A DNA stretch of 64,000 nucleotides from Larkinella terrae (GCF_009668025.1 NZ_WJXZ01000014.1:950448-1014447); one strand, 5' to 3'. Counted from the stretch's first letter, positions 8,956 to 16,664 are shown. The notes: generated by a model from the sequence alone, not told the origin. Made by a program: numbers and translations.

Positions 8956-9117
8956 ATGATCGAATTTCACGAAAGTCGTTTGGCTCATATTCTGCATCTT
9001 TTAAGTCATTATTACTACCAGATTGAAGAAGGTACTGAGAGGGAATAGATTAGCCGCCTGACGAGGGAAAAGAAAATTCTGGCGTGGTTGCAGGAGCAAA
9101 AAGCTGATGATGAGTAG
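8956..9117 (+). pseudogene. Small ORF interrupted by an in-frame amber stop
   Basis: From ATG 8956 the frame encodes 30 residues (MIEFHESRLAHILHLL...), then a TAG at 9046-9048. The same frame continues with convincing helical protein (ISRLTREKKILAWLQEQ) to a second TAG at 9115. Without the first stop it would be a 53-residue amphipathic protein just upstream of the HTH gene at 9154. The simplest reading is a small decayed gene; two separate fragments or readthrough are alternatives. Family not recognised. Confidence 0.35.
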
Positions 9118-9153
9118 CACCGGGACTAAATCGCCCCTTTATGATAAACTGAG

Positions 9154-9417
9154 ATGGAAAAAACGAAAATTGATCTCACTGCAGAATTGGAAGAAATCAA
9201 GCGGGGTCAACAACAAACGCTAGATTTTCTGAAATCGCACGGTCACGAACTGAATCTGGGCGAATGGCTGTCGGTGCGGGATTATGCCAAAAAATACGGT
9301 ATCTCGATTCAGGTTGTGGTCAACTGGATCAACCGGGGAATTATTCCCGCTGACTGCGTGGAAGACCTGCCCATGTTCAACAACATTCGCATGGTTCGGG
9401 ACAAAGTGTATAAATGA
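9154..9417 (+). CDS. Small helix-turn-helix DNA-binding protein
   Basis: An 87-residue protein. An N-terminal helix with coiled-coil character (residues 1-30, AELEEIKRGQQQTLDFL) precedes a winged-helix/excisionase-like DNA-binding segment: LSVRDYAKKYGISIQVVVNWINRGIIP, around residues 39-65. A putative wing follows, containing FNNIRMV. This resembles small MerR/excisionase-like regulators common next to mobile or toxin-antitoxin genes in Bacteroidota. It lies between an interrupted ORF and an antitoxin pseudogene, so it may be a leftover of a lost element. Target unknown. Confidence 0.65.
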   Translation: MEKTKIDLTAELEEIKRGQQQTLDFLKSHGHELNLGEWLSVRDYAKKYGISIQVVVNWINRGIIPADCVEDLPMFNNIRMVRDKVYK

Positions 9418-9433
9418 AAAGCGGCCTGTGAAA

Positions 9434-9618
9434 ATGAAAAAACAATTTCACCACGCCGGAACAGTTCAAGGATAAACAGTACGGCAAACCGGGTGTCCCA
9501 AAACGGGATGCACTGGAAAAAGGATATGAAAACTTTAAAAGAATTGCGCCTTTCAACCCTGCAAAAAATCGTTGAACGCGGTTTGGACGGCCATTTGGCG
9601 CTTTCGATCCAATTGTAA
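9434..9618 (+). pseudogene. XRE-family (HigA-like) antitoxin pseudogene, internally deleted
   Basis: Two pieces of what looks like one XRE/HigA-like regulator survive. The N-terminal piece reads FTTPEQFKDKQYGKPGVP...ALEKGYENFK (about 9447-9536), the typical leader of Bacteroidota antitoxin-type HTH proteins, but it is out of frame with ATG 9434 by one base at an A-run. The C-terminal piece ELRLSTLQKIVERGLDGHL... runs to TAA 9616-9618 in another frame. The central helix-turn-helix core, roughly 45 residues in intact relatives, is missing. The assignment is from memory of family patterns. No partner toxin is seen beside it. Confidence 0.6.
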
Positions 9619-9745
9619 AACCGCTTCCTTTTTATAATTCCACCATTCCTTCGGCTTTACCCACCACTTGCCATTTCTTTTTTGATCCACCGATGGGCGG
9701 TTTTTACTTTTAGTCCCGTTAAGACCTCCTTTTTCAAATCAACTT

Positions 9746-10246
9746 ATGGGATTTCAGGAAATCAGGCCCTATGATCGGGACTTTATGCTGCGGCGCATTG
9801 AATTATCACAGGAATCCGTGGATCGCGGGGATGCGGCTTTTGGCAGTCTGGTGGCCCTCGACGACCGACTCATTGCCGAAGGGCGCAACGATTACAACAC
9901 CCGCATCACCGAACACGCCGAGATCGTCGCGCTGAACAAGGCGCATCAGGTGCTGGGTTCGGCCGATCTTTCGCGTTGCACCCTCTACACCAGTTGCGAG
10001 CCCTGCCCGATGTGTTCGTTCATGATCCGGGAGTTTAAGATCAAACGGGTCGTCTTTGCGCTTCCTTCGCTGTATGTCGGCGGTTTTTCCAGGTGGCCGA
10101 TTTTGCAGGACCAGGAGTTGAGCCGGTTGAAACCCATTTTTTCCGATCCTCCACAGGTGCTGGCCGGTTTTATGGAAGCGGAAGCCGCCGTAGTGATGGC
10201 CCAAACGCCGTTGTGGATGTTTGGAAGCGAGGCCCACATTGACTAA
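9746..10246 (+). CDS. Cytidine/deoxycytidylate deaminase-fold nucleoside deaminase
   Basis: A 166-residue zinc-dependent deaminase. The zinc and proton-shuttle motif HAEIVAL gives His57 and Glu59, and the second motif CEPCPMC gives Cys87 and Cys90 as zinc ligands. Length and the PCPMCSF motif fit the guanine deaminase/tRNA adenosine deaminase-like branch rather than cytidine deaminase. The C-terminal part (GGFSRWPIL..) is not a canonical TadA ending, so free nucleobase or nucleoside deamination is as likely as tRNA editing. Cytoplasmic; convergent with the metallo-beta-lactamase gene. Confidence 0.88.
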   Translation: MGFQEIRPYDRDFMLRRIELSQESVDRGDAAFGSLVALDDRLIAEGRNDYNTRITEHAEIVALNKAHQVLGSADLSRCTLYTSCEPCPMCSFMIREFKIKRVVFALPSLYVGGFSRWPILQDQELSRLKPIFSDPPQVLAGFMEAEAAVVMAQTPLWMFGSEAHID

Positions 10247-10252
10247 ATGGCC

Positions 10253-11002
10253 TTACCGTTGCGCAGCCGCGTGTTTCTCCAGCAACCGCAGCGTGTGATC
10301 CAGCGCCCGGGTGTCGCTCCATTCCTCGTGGCCCGGCACCACGGTTTTCGCGTTTCCAAACCGACTTTTTACCCGCCGAATGGAATTGGCCCACTCCTTC
10401 AGGTTAGCGTCGCCAAGGTAACCCATGCCGAAAGCCGCCACGCTTTTGACAAAGCAGCCGCCGTGCAGAATCCGCTGGTTGGGGAGCCAGACCACGATGT
10501 TGTCGCTCGTGTGGCCTTCGCCCGGGAAATAACACCGAATCGGCTCTTTCCCGATCGTGAACGTGGTATCGTTCGGGAGGATGGCTTCGGGAGCGTCGTA
10601 CCCCTGTTTGACTGAGTTCCGGGCCGTTAGCGGAGTGCTGACCACGCGGACCCCGGCTTTCCGCATTTCCCGGACACCTCCAACCCGGTCGCCGTGGGCG
10701 TGGGTGACAATGCAAAGGCGGACGGGCTGGCGCAGGTTTTCGGCCACCCACTGGAGCAATTGCCGGGTATTATCGGTATTGCCGTCGGTATCCCATCCCG
10801 TATCCACCAGCACAACGCCGTCGTCGGTTTTGATAATCAGGCCATTGGACGGAACGCTTTCGTTTTCATACATCCCGTACGTGATGTGGACCAAAACGCG
10901 GTCATTGAGGGGCGTTACTTCCAGTTTGGGCTTGGGTTTTGGTTGAGCCGGGGCAAAAACGGGGTGTAAAATCAGCAGAAAAAAAATGATCAGAAGGCGC
11001 AT
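10253..11002 (-). CDS. Subclass B1-type metallo-beta-lactamase
   Basis: A 249-residue exported protein (signal MRLLIIFFLLILHPVFAPAQ). The start at 11002 is chosen over a longer frame to 11125 because it begins exactly at the signal peptide and gives the usual B1 length. All six expected metal ligands are present: His101 and His103 with Asp105 (HAHGDRVGG), His164 (GEGHTSDN), Cys183 (HGGCFVKS) and His225 (VPGHEEW). The B1 substrate-binding Lys (Lys186) and Asn (Asn200, LGDAN) are also there. The family hydrolyses beta-lactams including carbapenems in the periplasm with two zinc ions. Activity is inferred, not shown; no mobile element flanks it, so it is probably a resident gene. It is divergent from the M28 peptidase. 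Confidence 0.9.
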   Translation of the reverse strand: MRLLIIFFLLILHPVFAPAQPKPKPKLEVTPLNDRVLVHITYGMYENESVPSNGLIIKTDDGVVLVDTGWDTDGNTDNTRQLLQWVAENLRQPVRLCIVTHAHGDRVGGVREMRKAGVRVVSTPLTARNSVKQGYDAPEAILPNDTTFTIGKEPIRCYFPGEGHTSDNIVVWLPNQRILHGGCFVKSVAAFGMGYLGDANLKEWANSIRRVKSRFGNAKTVVPGHEEWSDTRALDHTLRLLEKHAAAQR

Positions 11003-11123
11003 CGTTCGAAATGGCGTTGATGAAAACAGGGCAAAATTGCAAAAAAATACCGCATTTACCGGTAGAGACGCGATTAATCGCGACTCTACGTCGGAACCGC
11101 CAAAATAATCTAATTTTGCGGGC

Positions 11124-12056
11124 ATGAATCATCGCATTTTTGCCTTTCTCTTACTAATAACCATCCCGGTTTTTGCGCAGGAACCTTCGGCCGACCGCAT
11201 TCAGCAGCATATCTATAAGCTGGCTTCCGACAAAATGAAAGGCCGGGGAACGGGCAGCCCCGAAAACGCCAAAGCCGCAGCTTACATCGCCCGGCATTTT
11301 CGGAAGTACGGTTTGAAACCGCTGGGAGACAACGGTTTTTATCAGCCTTTTACCGCCAAAGTCCGGCGCGTGGTGGTGCCCGACAGCCTGCGAAAAGCCG
11401 CCAATGTTATCGGTTTTCTGGACAATGGGGCCGCCCAAACCATTGTCGTCGGCGCTCATTACGATCACCTGGGGCTGGGCAATCAGGGCAGTTCGCTGGC
11501 CGAAAATCCGCAGGGACAGATTCACAACGGGGCCGACGATAATGCCTCGGGCGTGGCCGGTTTGCTCGAACTGGCGAAGTATTACTCCAAAAACGGGACA
11601 AAAGAACCGTACAATTTTCTGTTTATGGCGTTCGGCGCGGAAGAATTGGGGTTGCAGGGCTCCCGCCATTTTCTGAATCACCCAACCCTGCCGCTCGACC
11701 AGCTTAATTTCATGATTTGTATGGACATGATTGGCCGCTACAATCCCGAACGCGGCATTGGCATTGGCGGCTACGGAACCGCCGATGCCTGGCCAGCGGT
11801 TTTCAGGGACGTAACCGCCGGGGTTAAATTCTTCACCGACCGGGCGGGCAACGGCGGCTCGGATAATGCGGCTTTTTACGCCAAGCAGATCCCGGTGCTG
11901 TTCTTCCACACCGGCGGACACCCGGATTACCACAAGCCGACGGACGATCCCGCGAAAATCGACGCCAAAGCAGAAGAGGAAATTCTGCGGCTGGAAATCA
12001 AACTGATCGACAATGCCTTGAAGCTGCCGAAAATGACGTTTACACCGGTTCGCTAA
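11124..12056 (+). CDS. M28 family exported aminopeptidase
   Basis: A 310-residue zinc peptidase with signal peptide MNHRIFAFLLLITIPVFAQ. The co-catalytic zinc site is complete: His112 (GAHYDH), Asp139 (GADDNASG), Glu173 (base) and Glu174 (GAEELG), Asp201 (MDMIGR) and His270 (DYHKPTD). The family removes N-terminal residues from peptides, or acts as a carboxypeptidase or glutaminyl cyclase in related branches. The location is periplasmic or secreted. Its stop codon overlaps the stop of the convergent pseudo-receiver gene. The upstream 121 bases form a divergent promoter region shared with the beta-lactamase. Confidence 0.9.
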   Translation: MNHRIFAFLLLITIPVFAQEPSADRIQQHIYKLASDKMKGRGTGSPENAKAAAYIARHFRKYGLKPLGDNGFYQPFTAKVRRVVVPDSLRKAANVIGFLDNGAAQTIVVGAHYDHLGLGNQGSSLAENPQGQIHNGADDNASGVAGLLELAKYYSKNGTKEPYNFLFMAFGAEELGLQGSRHFLNHPTLPLDQLNFMICMDMIGRYNPERGIGIGGYGTADAWPAVFRDVTAGVKFFTDRAGNGGSDNAAFYAKQIPVLFFHTGGHPDYHKPTDDPAKIDAKAEEEILRLEIKLIDNALKLPKMTFTPVR

Positions 12057-12688
12057 GTCCGTCCAGGCAGGTTGGCCAGTTCCACCTTTGGGGTTTCGAT
12101 TTGGGTGATGGCGGTTAGCTCGTTAAGGAGACGCAGGAGCTGTCGGGCATTCCGTCGAACGGCAATCAGCGGTTGCGTTAAGGGTAAATCGGCGGTTTCG
12201 CACAACTGGTCGACAGTAGCCGCCAACTGCGACAGCGGGGATCGCAACTCGTGGGTGATCGTACTGAAAACCTGCGTTTTCTGGCCATCGCGGCTCATCA
12301 GCTCCTGCGTTTCCCGCAACTGATGTACGTATTGGCGGGCCGAATCGATGGTCGCTTTGAGGTCCTGAATATTGATCGGTCGGGTAATGGTGGCAAACGC
12401 GCCCCGGTTCATGGCCTGGCGAATGGTCGTTAGATCACCGCTCGGCGTGAGAACGATGGTCCGTGCGACCGAATTGATCCGTCGGAGTTCATCCAGCAGA
12501 TCCAGACCGGTTACACTGATCAGGACGACATCAATGCTGGCCTGTTCTTCCAACATTCGAAGGGCTTGCTGCCCGTTCCCGGCAAAGGCAAACTCATAGG
12601 TGCCATCCTGAACGGCGTGGCGAAAATGTTGCCGGAAGAGCGCTTCCAGATTGGATTCAGGGCCTACCAGGAGTATATTGGTTTTCAT
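12053..12688 (-). CDS. Degenerate receiver fused to HisKA domain, no ATPase domain
   Basis: A 211-residue protein (start at 12688, MKTNILLVGPES; a longer frame to 12754 adds non-conserved sequence). Residues 1-120 have the receiver fold, but the phospho-acceptor Asp position is Ser58 (DVVLIS) and the conserved Lys is Arg103 (TRPI), so it cannot be a normal phosphorylation switch. Residues about 125-205 form a HisKA dimerisation and histidine-phosphotransfer helix pair with H-box THELRSPL (His146). No HATPase_c domain follows. It could be a phosphotransfer or dimer-partner protein for a kinase encoded elsewhere, or a truncated hybrid kinase. Stop codons overlap with the M28 peptidase. Confidence 0.75.
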   Translation of the reverse strand: MKTNILLVGPESNLEALFRQHFRHAVQDGTYEFAFAGNGQQALRMLEEQASIDVVLISVTGLDLLDELRRINSVARTIVLTPSGDLTTIRQAMNRGAFATITRPINIQDLKATIDSARQYVHQLRETQELMSRDGQKTQVFSTITHELRSPLSQLAATVDQLCETADLPLTQPLIAVRRNARQLLRLLNELTAITQIETPKVELANLPGRT

Positions 12689-12779
12689 CGATAAAGGATC
12701 AGGGACTGGCTTAAAAATGGCGGCTGGCCTGATTGGGGTCAGTCGCCGTATCATTTGTTTTCAGGATCGCCAACCGTCT

Positions 12780-13181
12780 TCAGTTGACCGCGATTGTTCG
12801 GTTGGTCGCATGGGCTGGCGGAGTTGCGATGGTCAGCTCATTGACGGTTGTGTCGAAGCCATTGGAAATCAATACCTGATAGTTTCCGTCGGTCAGCGAA
12901 CTAACATCCAGCCGCAGCCGGGCCGCCTGCTGGTGTTTGCCAATTTTCTGGAAGAACACTTCATGGCCCGACTGATCGACCAGCCGAACCGTGACGGGGC
13001 CACCGGTTTGTTTGTTGAGCGCAATCTGGAGCTTGCCTTCGGAGGTCGCATAGATGCCTCGCTGAAAGGTAGCCGCATTTTTGGGTCGGCCAATGGGTTT
13101 GTGGATGTCGGCGCTGGAAGCTGAGAGGGTGGTCAGGGCCAGCGAAAAAGCGACGAGCAGGGGTTTGACGAGCGTTTTCAT
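12780..13181 (-). CDS. Small secreted beta-sandwich protein, paralogue A
   Basis: A 133-residue protein with signal peptide (MKTLVKPLLVAFSLALTTLSASSA). The mature part (LQIALNKQTGGPVTVRLVDQ, LRLDVSSLTDGNYQVLISNG) matches the small immunoglobulin-like fold seen in DUF3244-like proteins and T9SS sorting tails of Bacteroidota, although a clear sorting signal is lacking. It is a tandem paralogue of the protein at 13456-13851; both have KQTGG..VRLV, and the DGNYQV motif is shared. Paired TGTCAC repeats 71-97 bases upstream match those of the paralogue, implying common control. Function unknown. Confidence 0.75.
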   Translation of the reverse strand: MKTLVKPLLVAFSLALTTLSASSADIHKPIGRPKNAATFQRGIYATSEGKLQIALNKQTGGPVTVRLVDQSGHEVFFQKIGKHQQAARLRLDVSSLTDGNYQVLISNGFDTTVNELTIATPPAHATNRTIAVN

Positions 13182-13251
13182 GATCTACCGAGTTTGGTGT
13201 TGTTTAGCTGATTTGGATAGATCAAAGGTCGACTTCTGACCCAAAATAGGC

Positions 13252-13278
13252 TGTCACAAATGGGTCGATCGCTGTCAC
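13252..13278 (-). promoter_or_regulatory. Paired direct repeat upstream of paralogue A
   Basis: TGTCAC occurs at 13252-13257 and 13273-13278, spaced exactly 21 bases, that is two helical turns. The whole block, including the spacer TGGGTCGATCGC, is nearly identical to 13920-13946 upstream of the paralogous gene and lies at the same distance from the start codon. Tandem direct repeats at this spacing are the style of sites bound by LytTR-type regulators, of which this window encodes two; that link is inference. Confidence 0.6.
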
Positions 13279-13392
13279 TTTTGGGACACCGGGCCGGATT
13301 GTTTTTGGCATAAAACCGGCTAAAACACGCAGTCAACGAGCCGAACCTTCATCCGCTCGGCATAGATTTTCCACCTGAAAATGCCTGCTGCA

Positions 13393-13424
13393 AAAAAGAC
13401 CGGCCCAAACCGGACCGGCCTTTT
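13393..13424 (-). terminator. Rho-independent terminator after paralogue B
   Basis: On the minus strand AAAAGGCCGGTCC pairs, with two G-U pairs, with GGGCCGGTCTTTT, followed by a T-run. It lies 32 bases past the stop of the gene at 13456-13851. Confidence 0.75.
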
Positions 13425-13455
13425 GACGTACAACTTAACCTAAACTAAAGACCTT

Positions 13456-13851
13456 TCACTTGACCGCGATCATTCGACCCGTGAAGCTGGGTTGCTGCGT
13501 GCTGATTGTCAGGTTATTGATCAAGCTGGCGGCACCATTCGAAACCGCTACCTGATAATTTCCGTCGGGTAACTCGCTCACATCCAGCTTCATCCGGGCT
13601 TTTTGCTGTTGCTTGCCAATCCGCTCGACGAAAAATTCCTTTCCTTCGCTGTTGACCAGCCGAACCTCCACCGTACCACCGGTTTGTTTATCGATGGCAA
13701 TTCGCAGGTTGCCTTTGGCATCGGTATACAGGCTGGTTTCGTAAGCAACGGCTTTTAAACCAGTGATGGGCCGGTTGGTGGCGTGGGAAACCGAGAAGCT
13801 GACCAGGGTCAGCGCAAAAGCGACGAAGAGGGATTTACCAAGCGTTTTCAT
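13456..13851 (-). CDS. Small secreted beta-sandwich protein, paralogue B
   Basis: A 131-residue protein with signal peptide MKTLGKSLFVAFALTLVSFSVSHA. It is a paralogue of the preceding minus-strand product with the same length and strand order (LRIAIDKQTGGTVEVRLVN, MKLDVSELPDGNYQVAVSNG). It most likely adopts a small Ig-like fold; secreted or periplasmic. It has its own terminator (13393-13424) and its own copy of the 21-base-spaced TGTCAC repeats, so the two genes are separate, similarly regulated transcription units produced by a duplication that included the promoter. Function unknown. Confidence 0.75.
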   Translation of the reverse strand: MKTLGKSLFVAFALTLVSFSVSHATNRPITGLKAVAYETSLYTDAKGNLRIAIDKQTGGTVEVRLVNSEGKEFFVERIGKQQQKARMKLDVSELPDGNYQVAVSNGAASLINNLTISTQQPSFTGRMIAVK

Positions 13852-13919
13852 GCTATCTGAAGGTTATTTTTTGATTCCGTTTGAATGAATCAAAGGTCGG
13901 CTTCAGCGCGGCATAACCC

Positions 13920-13946
13920 TGTCACAAATGAGTCGATCCCTGTCAC
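13920..13946 (-). promoter_or_regulatory. Paired direct repeat upstream of paralogue B
   Basis: TGTCAC at 13920-13925 and 13941-13946, spacing 21 bases, 69-95 bases before the start codon. The block ATCAAAGGTCG...CTGTCACAAATG.GTCGATC.CTGTCACTTTTGGGA is conserved with the copy upstream of 13181, while the surrounding sequence has drifted, which supports a selected regulatory site. Confidence 0.6.
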
Positions 13947-13998
13947 TTTTGGGAAAAGGGCAGGAAACGATGCGGTAACAAAGAGAGGAGGGAATCAA

Positions 13999-14388
13999 TT
14001 ACAGGTTGTCGGTACTTTTTAGGGCCCAGTAGATCAGCACCGGCTGGAAAAACAGTCGGAGGAAGCGCTTCCGGTCGGTATCCAGCCCGAAGGCGCTTCG
14101 GTGGTTGTAATATTGCGACAGGTTTCCCGGAAATACGGCAGTGAAAAAGGAAGCCGCGACCTTCCCGACGGCCTGCTGGTGCTGCTGATCGGTCAGGACC
14201 AGCGTACTGCCCAGTGCGATTTCTGCAATGCCGGAATACACGACCGTATCATCTTTCGGCAACGGCACCCAATCCGGTACTTGCGCCCGGAACGCTTTTC
14301 GGGCAAACGTCAAATGGCTGATTCCGGCAAAGATCAGATTGGCACCCAGCGCAATTCGGGCTACCTGGTTTACGGTTTTTTGGTTCAT
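13999..14388 (-). CDS. DoxX-like integral membrane protein
   Basis: A 129-residue protein with about four hydrophobic segments. The N-terminal ARIALGANLIFAGISHLTF and the motif RAQVPDWVPLPKD are characteristic of the DoxX/MauE-like small quinone-type membrane proteins often annotated as DoxX family. A role in membrane redox or thiol homeostasis is the family suggestion, but no biochemical function is established for this branch. It is divergent from the SDR gene at 14639. Confidence 0.8.
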   Translation of the reverse strand: MNQKTVNQVARIALGANLIFAGISHLTFARKAFRAQVPDWVPLPKDDTVVYSGIAEIALGSTLVLTDQQHQQAVGKVAASFFTAVFPGNLSQYYNHRSAFGLDTDRKRFLRLFFQPVLIYWALKSTDNL

Positions 14389-14638
14389 GATGTTGGCTTG
14401 TTTATTTCAGATAAATCAATTCCAGCGGATTTTGTTGCCGGAAACCCACTGTTTCTGTTCATTCCCGAAACCTGCGCTTCGAGACCACCGACCGGTTTGT
14501 GGCAGGGGATGATTCCCTTCCCCGAAAAACCGGTTGCGTCGATACGGGATCTGTATCAGCTTTCCCGGATTTTGTATACGTGATTCGAAAACCGGCCCGC
14601 TAGTTTTGCCCCCGTATTCACAAGAACATTTTTTAATC

Positions 14639-15457
14639 ATGGCAAAGACAATTTTTATTACGGGCGCTTCCCGGGGATTCGGGAAAATCTGGGCCGAAGC
14701 CTTTCTCAAACGCGGTGACCGCGTGGTAGCGACGGCCCGCAACCTGACTACCTTGGATGAGTTGAAAAATCAATACGGCGATCTTTTGCTGCCGATTCAA
14801 CTGGATGTAACCGACCGGGCGGCTGCCTTCGACGCCATCCGGCAGGCCAAAGAATCGTTCGGACAAATCGATGTTCTGATCAATAACGCCGGGTATGGCC
14901 TGTTTGGCGCCATCGAAGAAGCAACCGAGCAGGAAGCCCGCGACCAGTTTGAAGCCAATGTCTTCGGTTTGCTCTGGGTGACGCAGGCGGTTTTGCCGGT
15001 GATGCGGGAGCAGGGACACGGTCATATCATTCAGTTATCCAGCTTATTGGGTGTATTGACACTGCCGACGCTGGGGCTGTACAATGCCTCCAAATTTGCG
15101 GTCGAAGGCTTGAGCGAAACCCTGGCGACCGAGGTAAAGGAGTTTGGTATCAAGGTGACACTGGTCGAGCCGAACGGTTTTTCGACCGATTGGGGAGGGG
15201 CGTCAGCAACGCATTCAAAACCAATATCGGCGTATGATGGGGTAAAAGCCGCTTTTCGCGCCGGTTTTACGGAAGACACCATCGGAATTCCGGAAGCCAC
15301 AACGGACGCTATTTTAAAACTGGTCGACAGCACCAATCCGCCCCTGCGGTTGTTTCTCGGTAAGGTGCCGTTGCCGTTGGCCAAACAGGTGTACGCTGAC
15401 CGGCTGGCCACCTGGGAAGAATGGAATGAGGTGGCGGTTCAGGCGCACGGCAAATAA
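14639..15457 (+). CDS. Short-chain dehydrogenase/reductase
   Basis: A 272-residue classical SDR. The start at 14639 is chosen because MAKTIFITGASRGFG begins the first Rossmann strand; an upstream in-frame extension has no family counterpart. Cofactor motif TGASRGFG (8-15), NNAG (82-85), catalytic Ser134/135, Tyr148 and Lys152 (YNASK). Arg34 in ATARN after the second strand suggests NADP(H). Substrate unknown. It is followed 47 bases later by an AraC regulator whose paralogue follows another oxidoreductase, suggesting repeated oxidoreductase/regulator modules. Confidence 0.9.
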   Translation: MAKTIFITGASRGFGKIWAEAFLKRGDRVVATARNLTTLDELKNQYGDLLLPIQLDVTDRAAAFDAIRQAKESFGQIDVLINNAGYGLFGAIEEATEQEARDQFEANVFGLLWVTQAVLPVMREQGHGHIIQLSSLLGVLTLPTLGLYNASKFAVEGLSETLATEVKEFGIKVTLVEPNGFSTDWGGASATHSKPISAYDGVKAAFRAGFTEDTIGIPEATTDAILKLVDSTNPPLRLFLGKVPLPLAKQVYADRLATWEEWNEVAVQAHGK

Positions 15458-15504
15458 CCCGCGACGGCCCGCGAACTACCGGCACAAAGTAAATCCGAAA
15501 AGGT

Positions 15505-16395
15505 ATGAAGCATTTTAAAACCCTGAGCGAACTGCACCAGTTTAACGGCTACCCACCACCGGAACATCCGATGGTCAGCCTGTTGCGGTGTACCCAGAAG
15601 TGTTCGTTCGGTAGCAGCGAGTTTACCGGTGATTTTTACATGATCGGACTCAAGAAAATGAAGGCTGGTTTCATCCGCTACGGCCGGACGAAATACGACG
15701 GCGACAGCGGTTCAATGTATTTCATCAAGCCCCGGCAGGTGGCCGAAATGCGCAATCTGGAACTGGAAGAAGACGGTTTTGCCATTTACATTCACGAAGA
15801 TTACCTGAGCGGGCATCCGCTACATTCGGAGATCAGGAAGTACCCGTATTTCGAATACGAAGCCAATGAAGCCCTGCATTTGTCGCCAAAAGAGGAGCAG
15901 ATCATTTGGGCGCTGTATCGCTCCATTGAAACCGAGTACAACAACAATCCGGATGAATACAGCAAGGAAATCATTCTGGGACATGTCGAAGGAATTCTGC
16001 GCTATTCGCAGCGGTTTTACAAGCGGCAATTCGTGAACCGTTCCGGGCTGTCGGGCCGGATTATTTCCCGGTTTACCGAAAGCCTGACGAAGTATGTTGA
16101 AAACGGGCAACTGGCGAAAACCGGTTTGCCGACCGTGAAGTTTATGGCGGCTGAACTGAACCTGTCGGCCAGCTACCTGAGCGATCTGTTGAAGCAGGAA
16201 ACCGGTAAAACCGCCCTAGAACACATTCATATTTTTTTGATTTCCGAAGCCAAACACTTGCTGAACGGCCCGGATACCACCGTGGCCGAAATCGCCTATT
16301 CGCTGGGCTTCGACAATCCGCCGTATTTCTCCCGTCTGTTCAAGAAAGAAGTCGGCGTCAGTCCGAACCAGTACAAAAAGTTTAGTTTGAATTGA
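15505..16395 (+). CDS. AraC-family transcriptional regulator (copy 1)
   Basis: A 296-residue protein. The N-terminal sensor region (about 1-180) starts with SELHQFNGYPPPEHPMVSL, a signature of a Bacteroidota AraC subgroup. The C-terminal double HTH (about 195-295) is typical: LNLSASYLSDLLKQETGKTA and VAEIAYSLGFDNPPYFSRLFKKEVGVSPNQYK. It probably activates the adjacent SDR and/or the aldo/keto reductase. It is a paralogue of the regulator at 17748 (shared SELH....P.PEHP motif). Ligand unknown. Confidence 0.9.
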   Translation: MKHFKTLSELHQFNGYPPPEHPMVSLLRCTQKCSFGSSEFTGDFYMIGLKKMKAGFIRYGRTKYDGDSGSMYFIKPRQVAEMRNLELEEDGFAIYIHEDYLSGHPLHSEIRKYPYFEYEANEALHLSPKEEQIIWALYRSIETEYNNNPDEYSKEIILGHVEGILRYSQRFYKRQFVNRSGLSGRIISRFTESLTKYVENGQLAKTGLPTVKFMAAELNLSASYLSDLLKQETGKTALEHIHIFLISEAKHLLNGPDTTVAEIAYSLGFDNPPYFSRLFKKEVGVSPNQYKKFSLN

Positions 16396-16440
16396 ATTCT
16401 GGCTTTCAACCAAGCCAGCAAATCGACCCAATCCAACCCA

Positions 16441-16471
16441 AACCTGTAAGGTCTTCAAGACCTTACAGGTT
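16441..16471. repeat. Dispersed palindrome, 15-bp arms (possible terminator)
   Basis: AACCTGTAAGGTCTT (16441-16455), one central base, and its exact complement (16457-16471). It is 45 bases after the AraC stop and may act as a terminator. A second copy lies at 37695-37725 and a half copy at 37885-37900, so it is a dispersed element rather than gene-specific. Confidence 0.7.
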
Positions 16472-16664
16472 TAAGAATTTTAACGGCCTGAATGCGCTTC
16501 CGTGCCCAGCCGCGGTAGAAATGAGGAAATGGTATTCCGGACTTGCGGATAATTAAAACCGGGTGGTGAATGTCTCCGTGTTTTGGATACAACGACCGGT
16601 GATTTGGCTACTTTTTTTCGTTCCGGTCGGTGGACCTTTGTTGGGTCAAATCAAAAAACAAATC

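Noticed and set aside
8956-9618. An active toxin-antitoxin pair
   Set aside because: The antitoxin-like gene lacks its HTH core and no intact toxin frame was found next to it.
12780-13851. Calling the two small secreted paralogues type IX secretion cargo
   Set aside because: They resemble sorting-tail beta-sandwiches in the DGNYQV motif but are stand-alone domains without a cargo part or a clear C-terminal signal.
16563-16664. Longer start giving the aldo/keto reductase a signal-like hydrophobic leader
   Set aside because: The family begins at about 16665 and is cytoplasmic; the extension has no counterpart.
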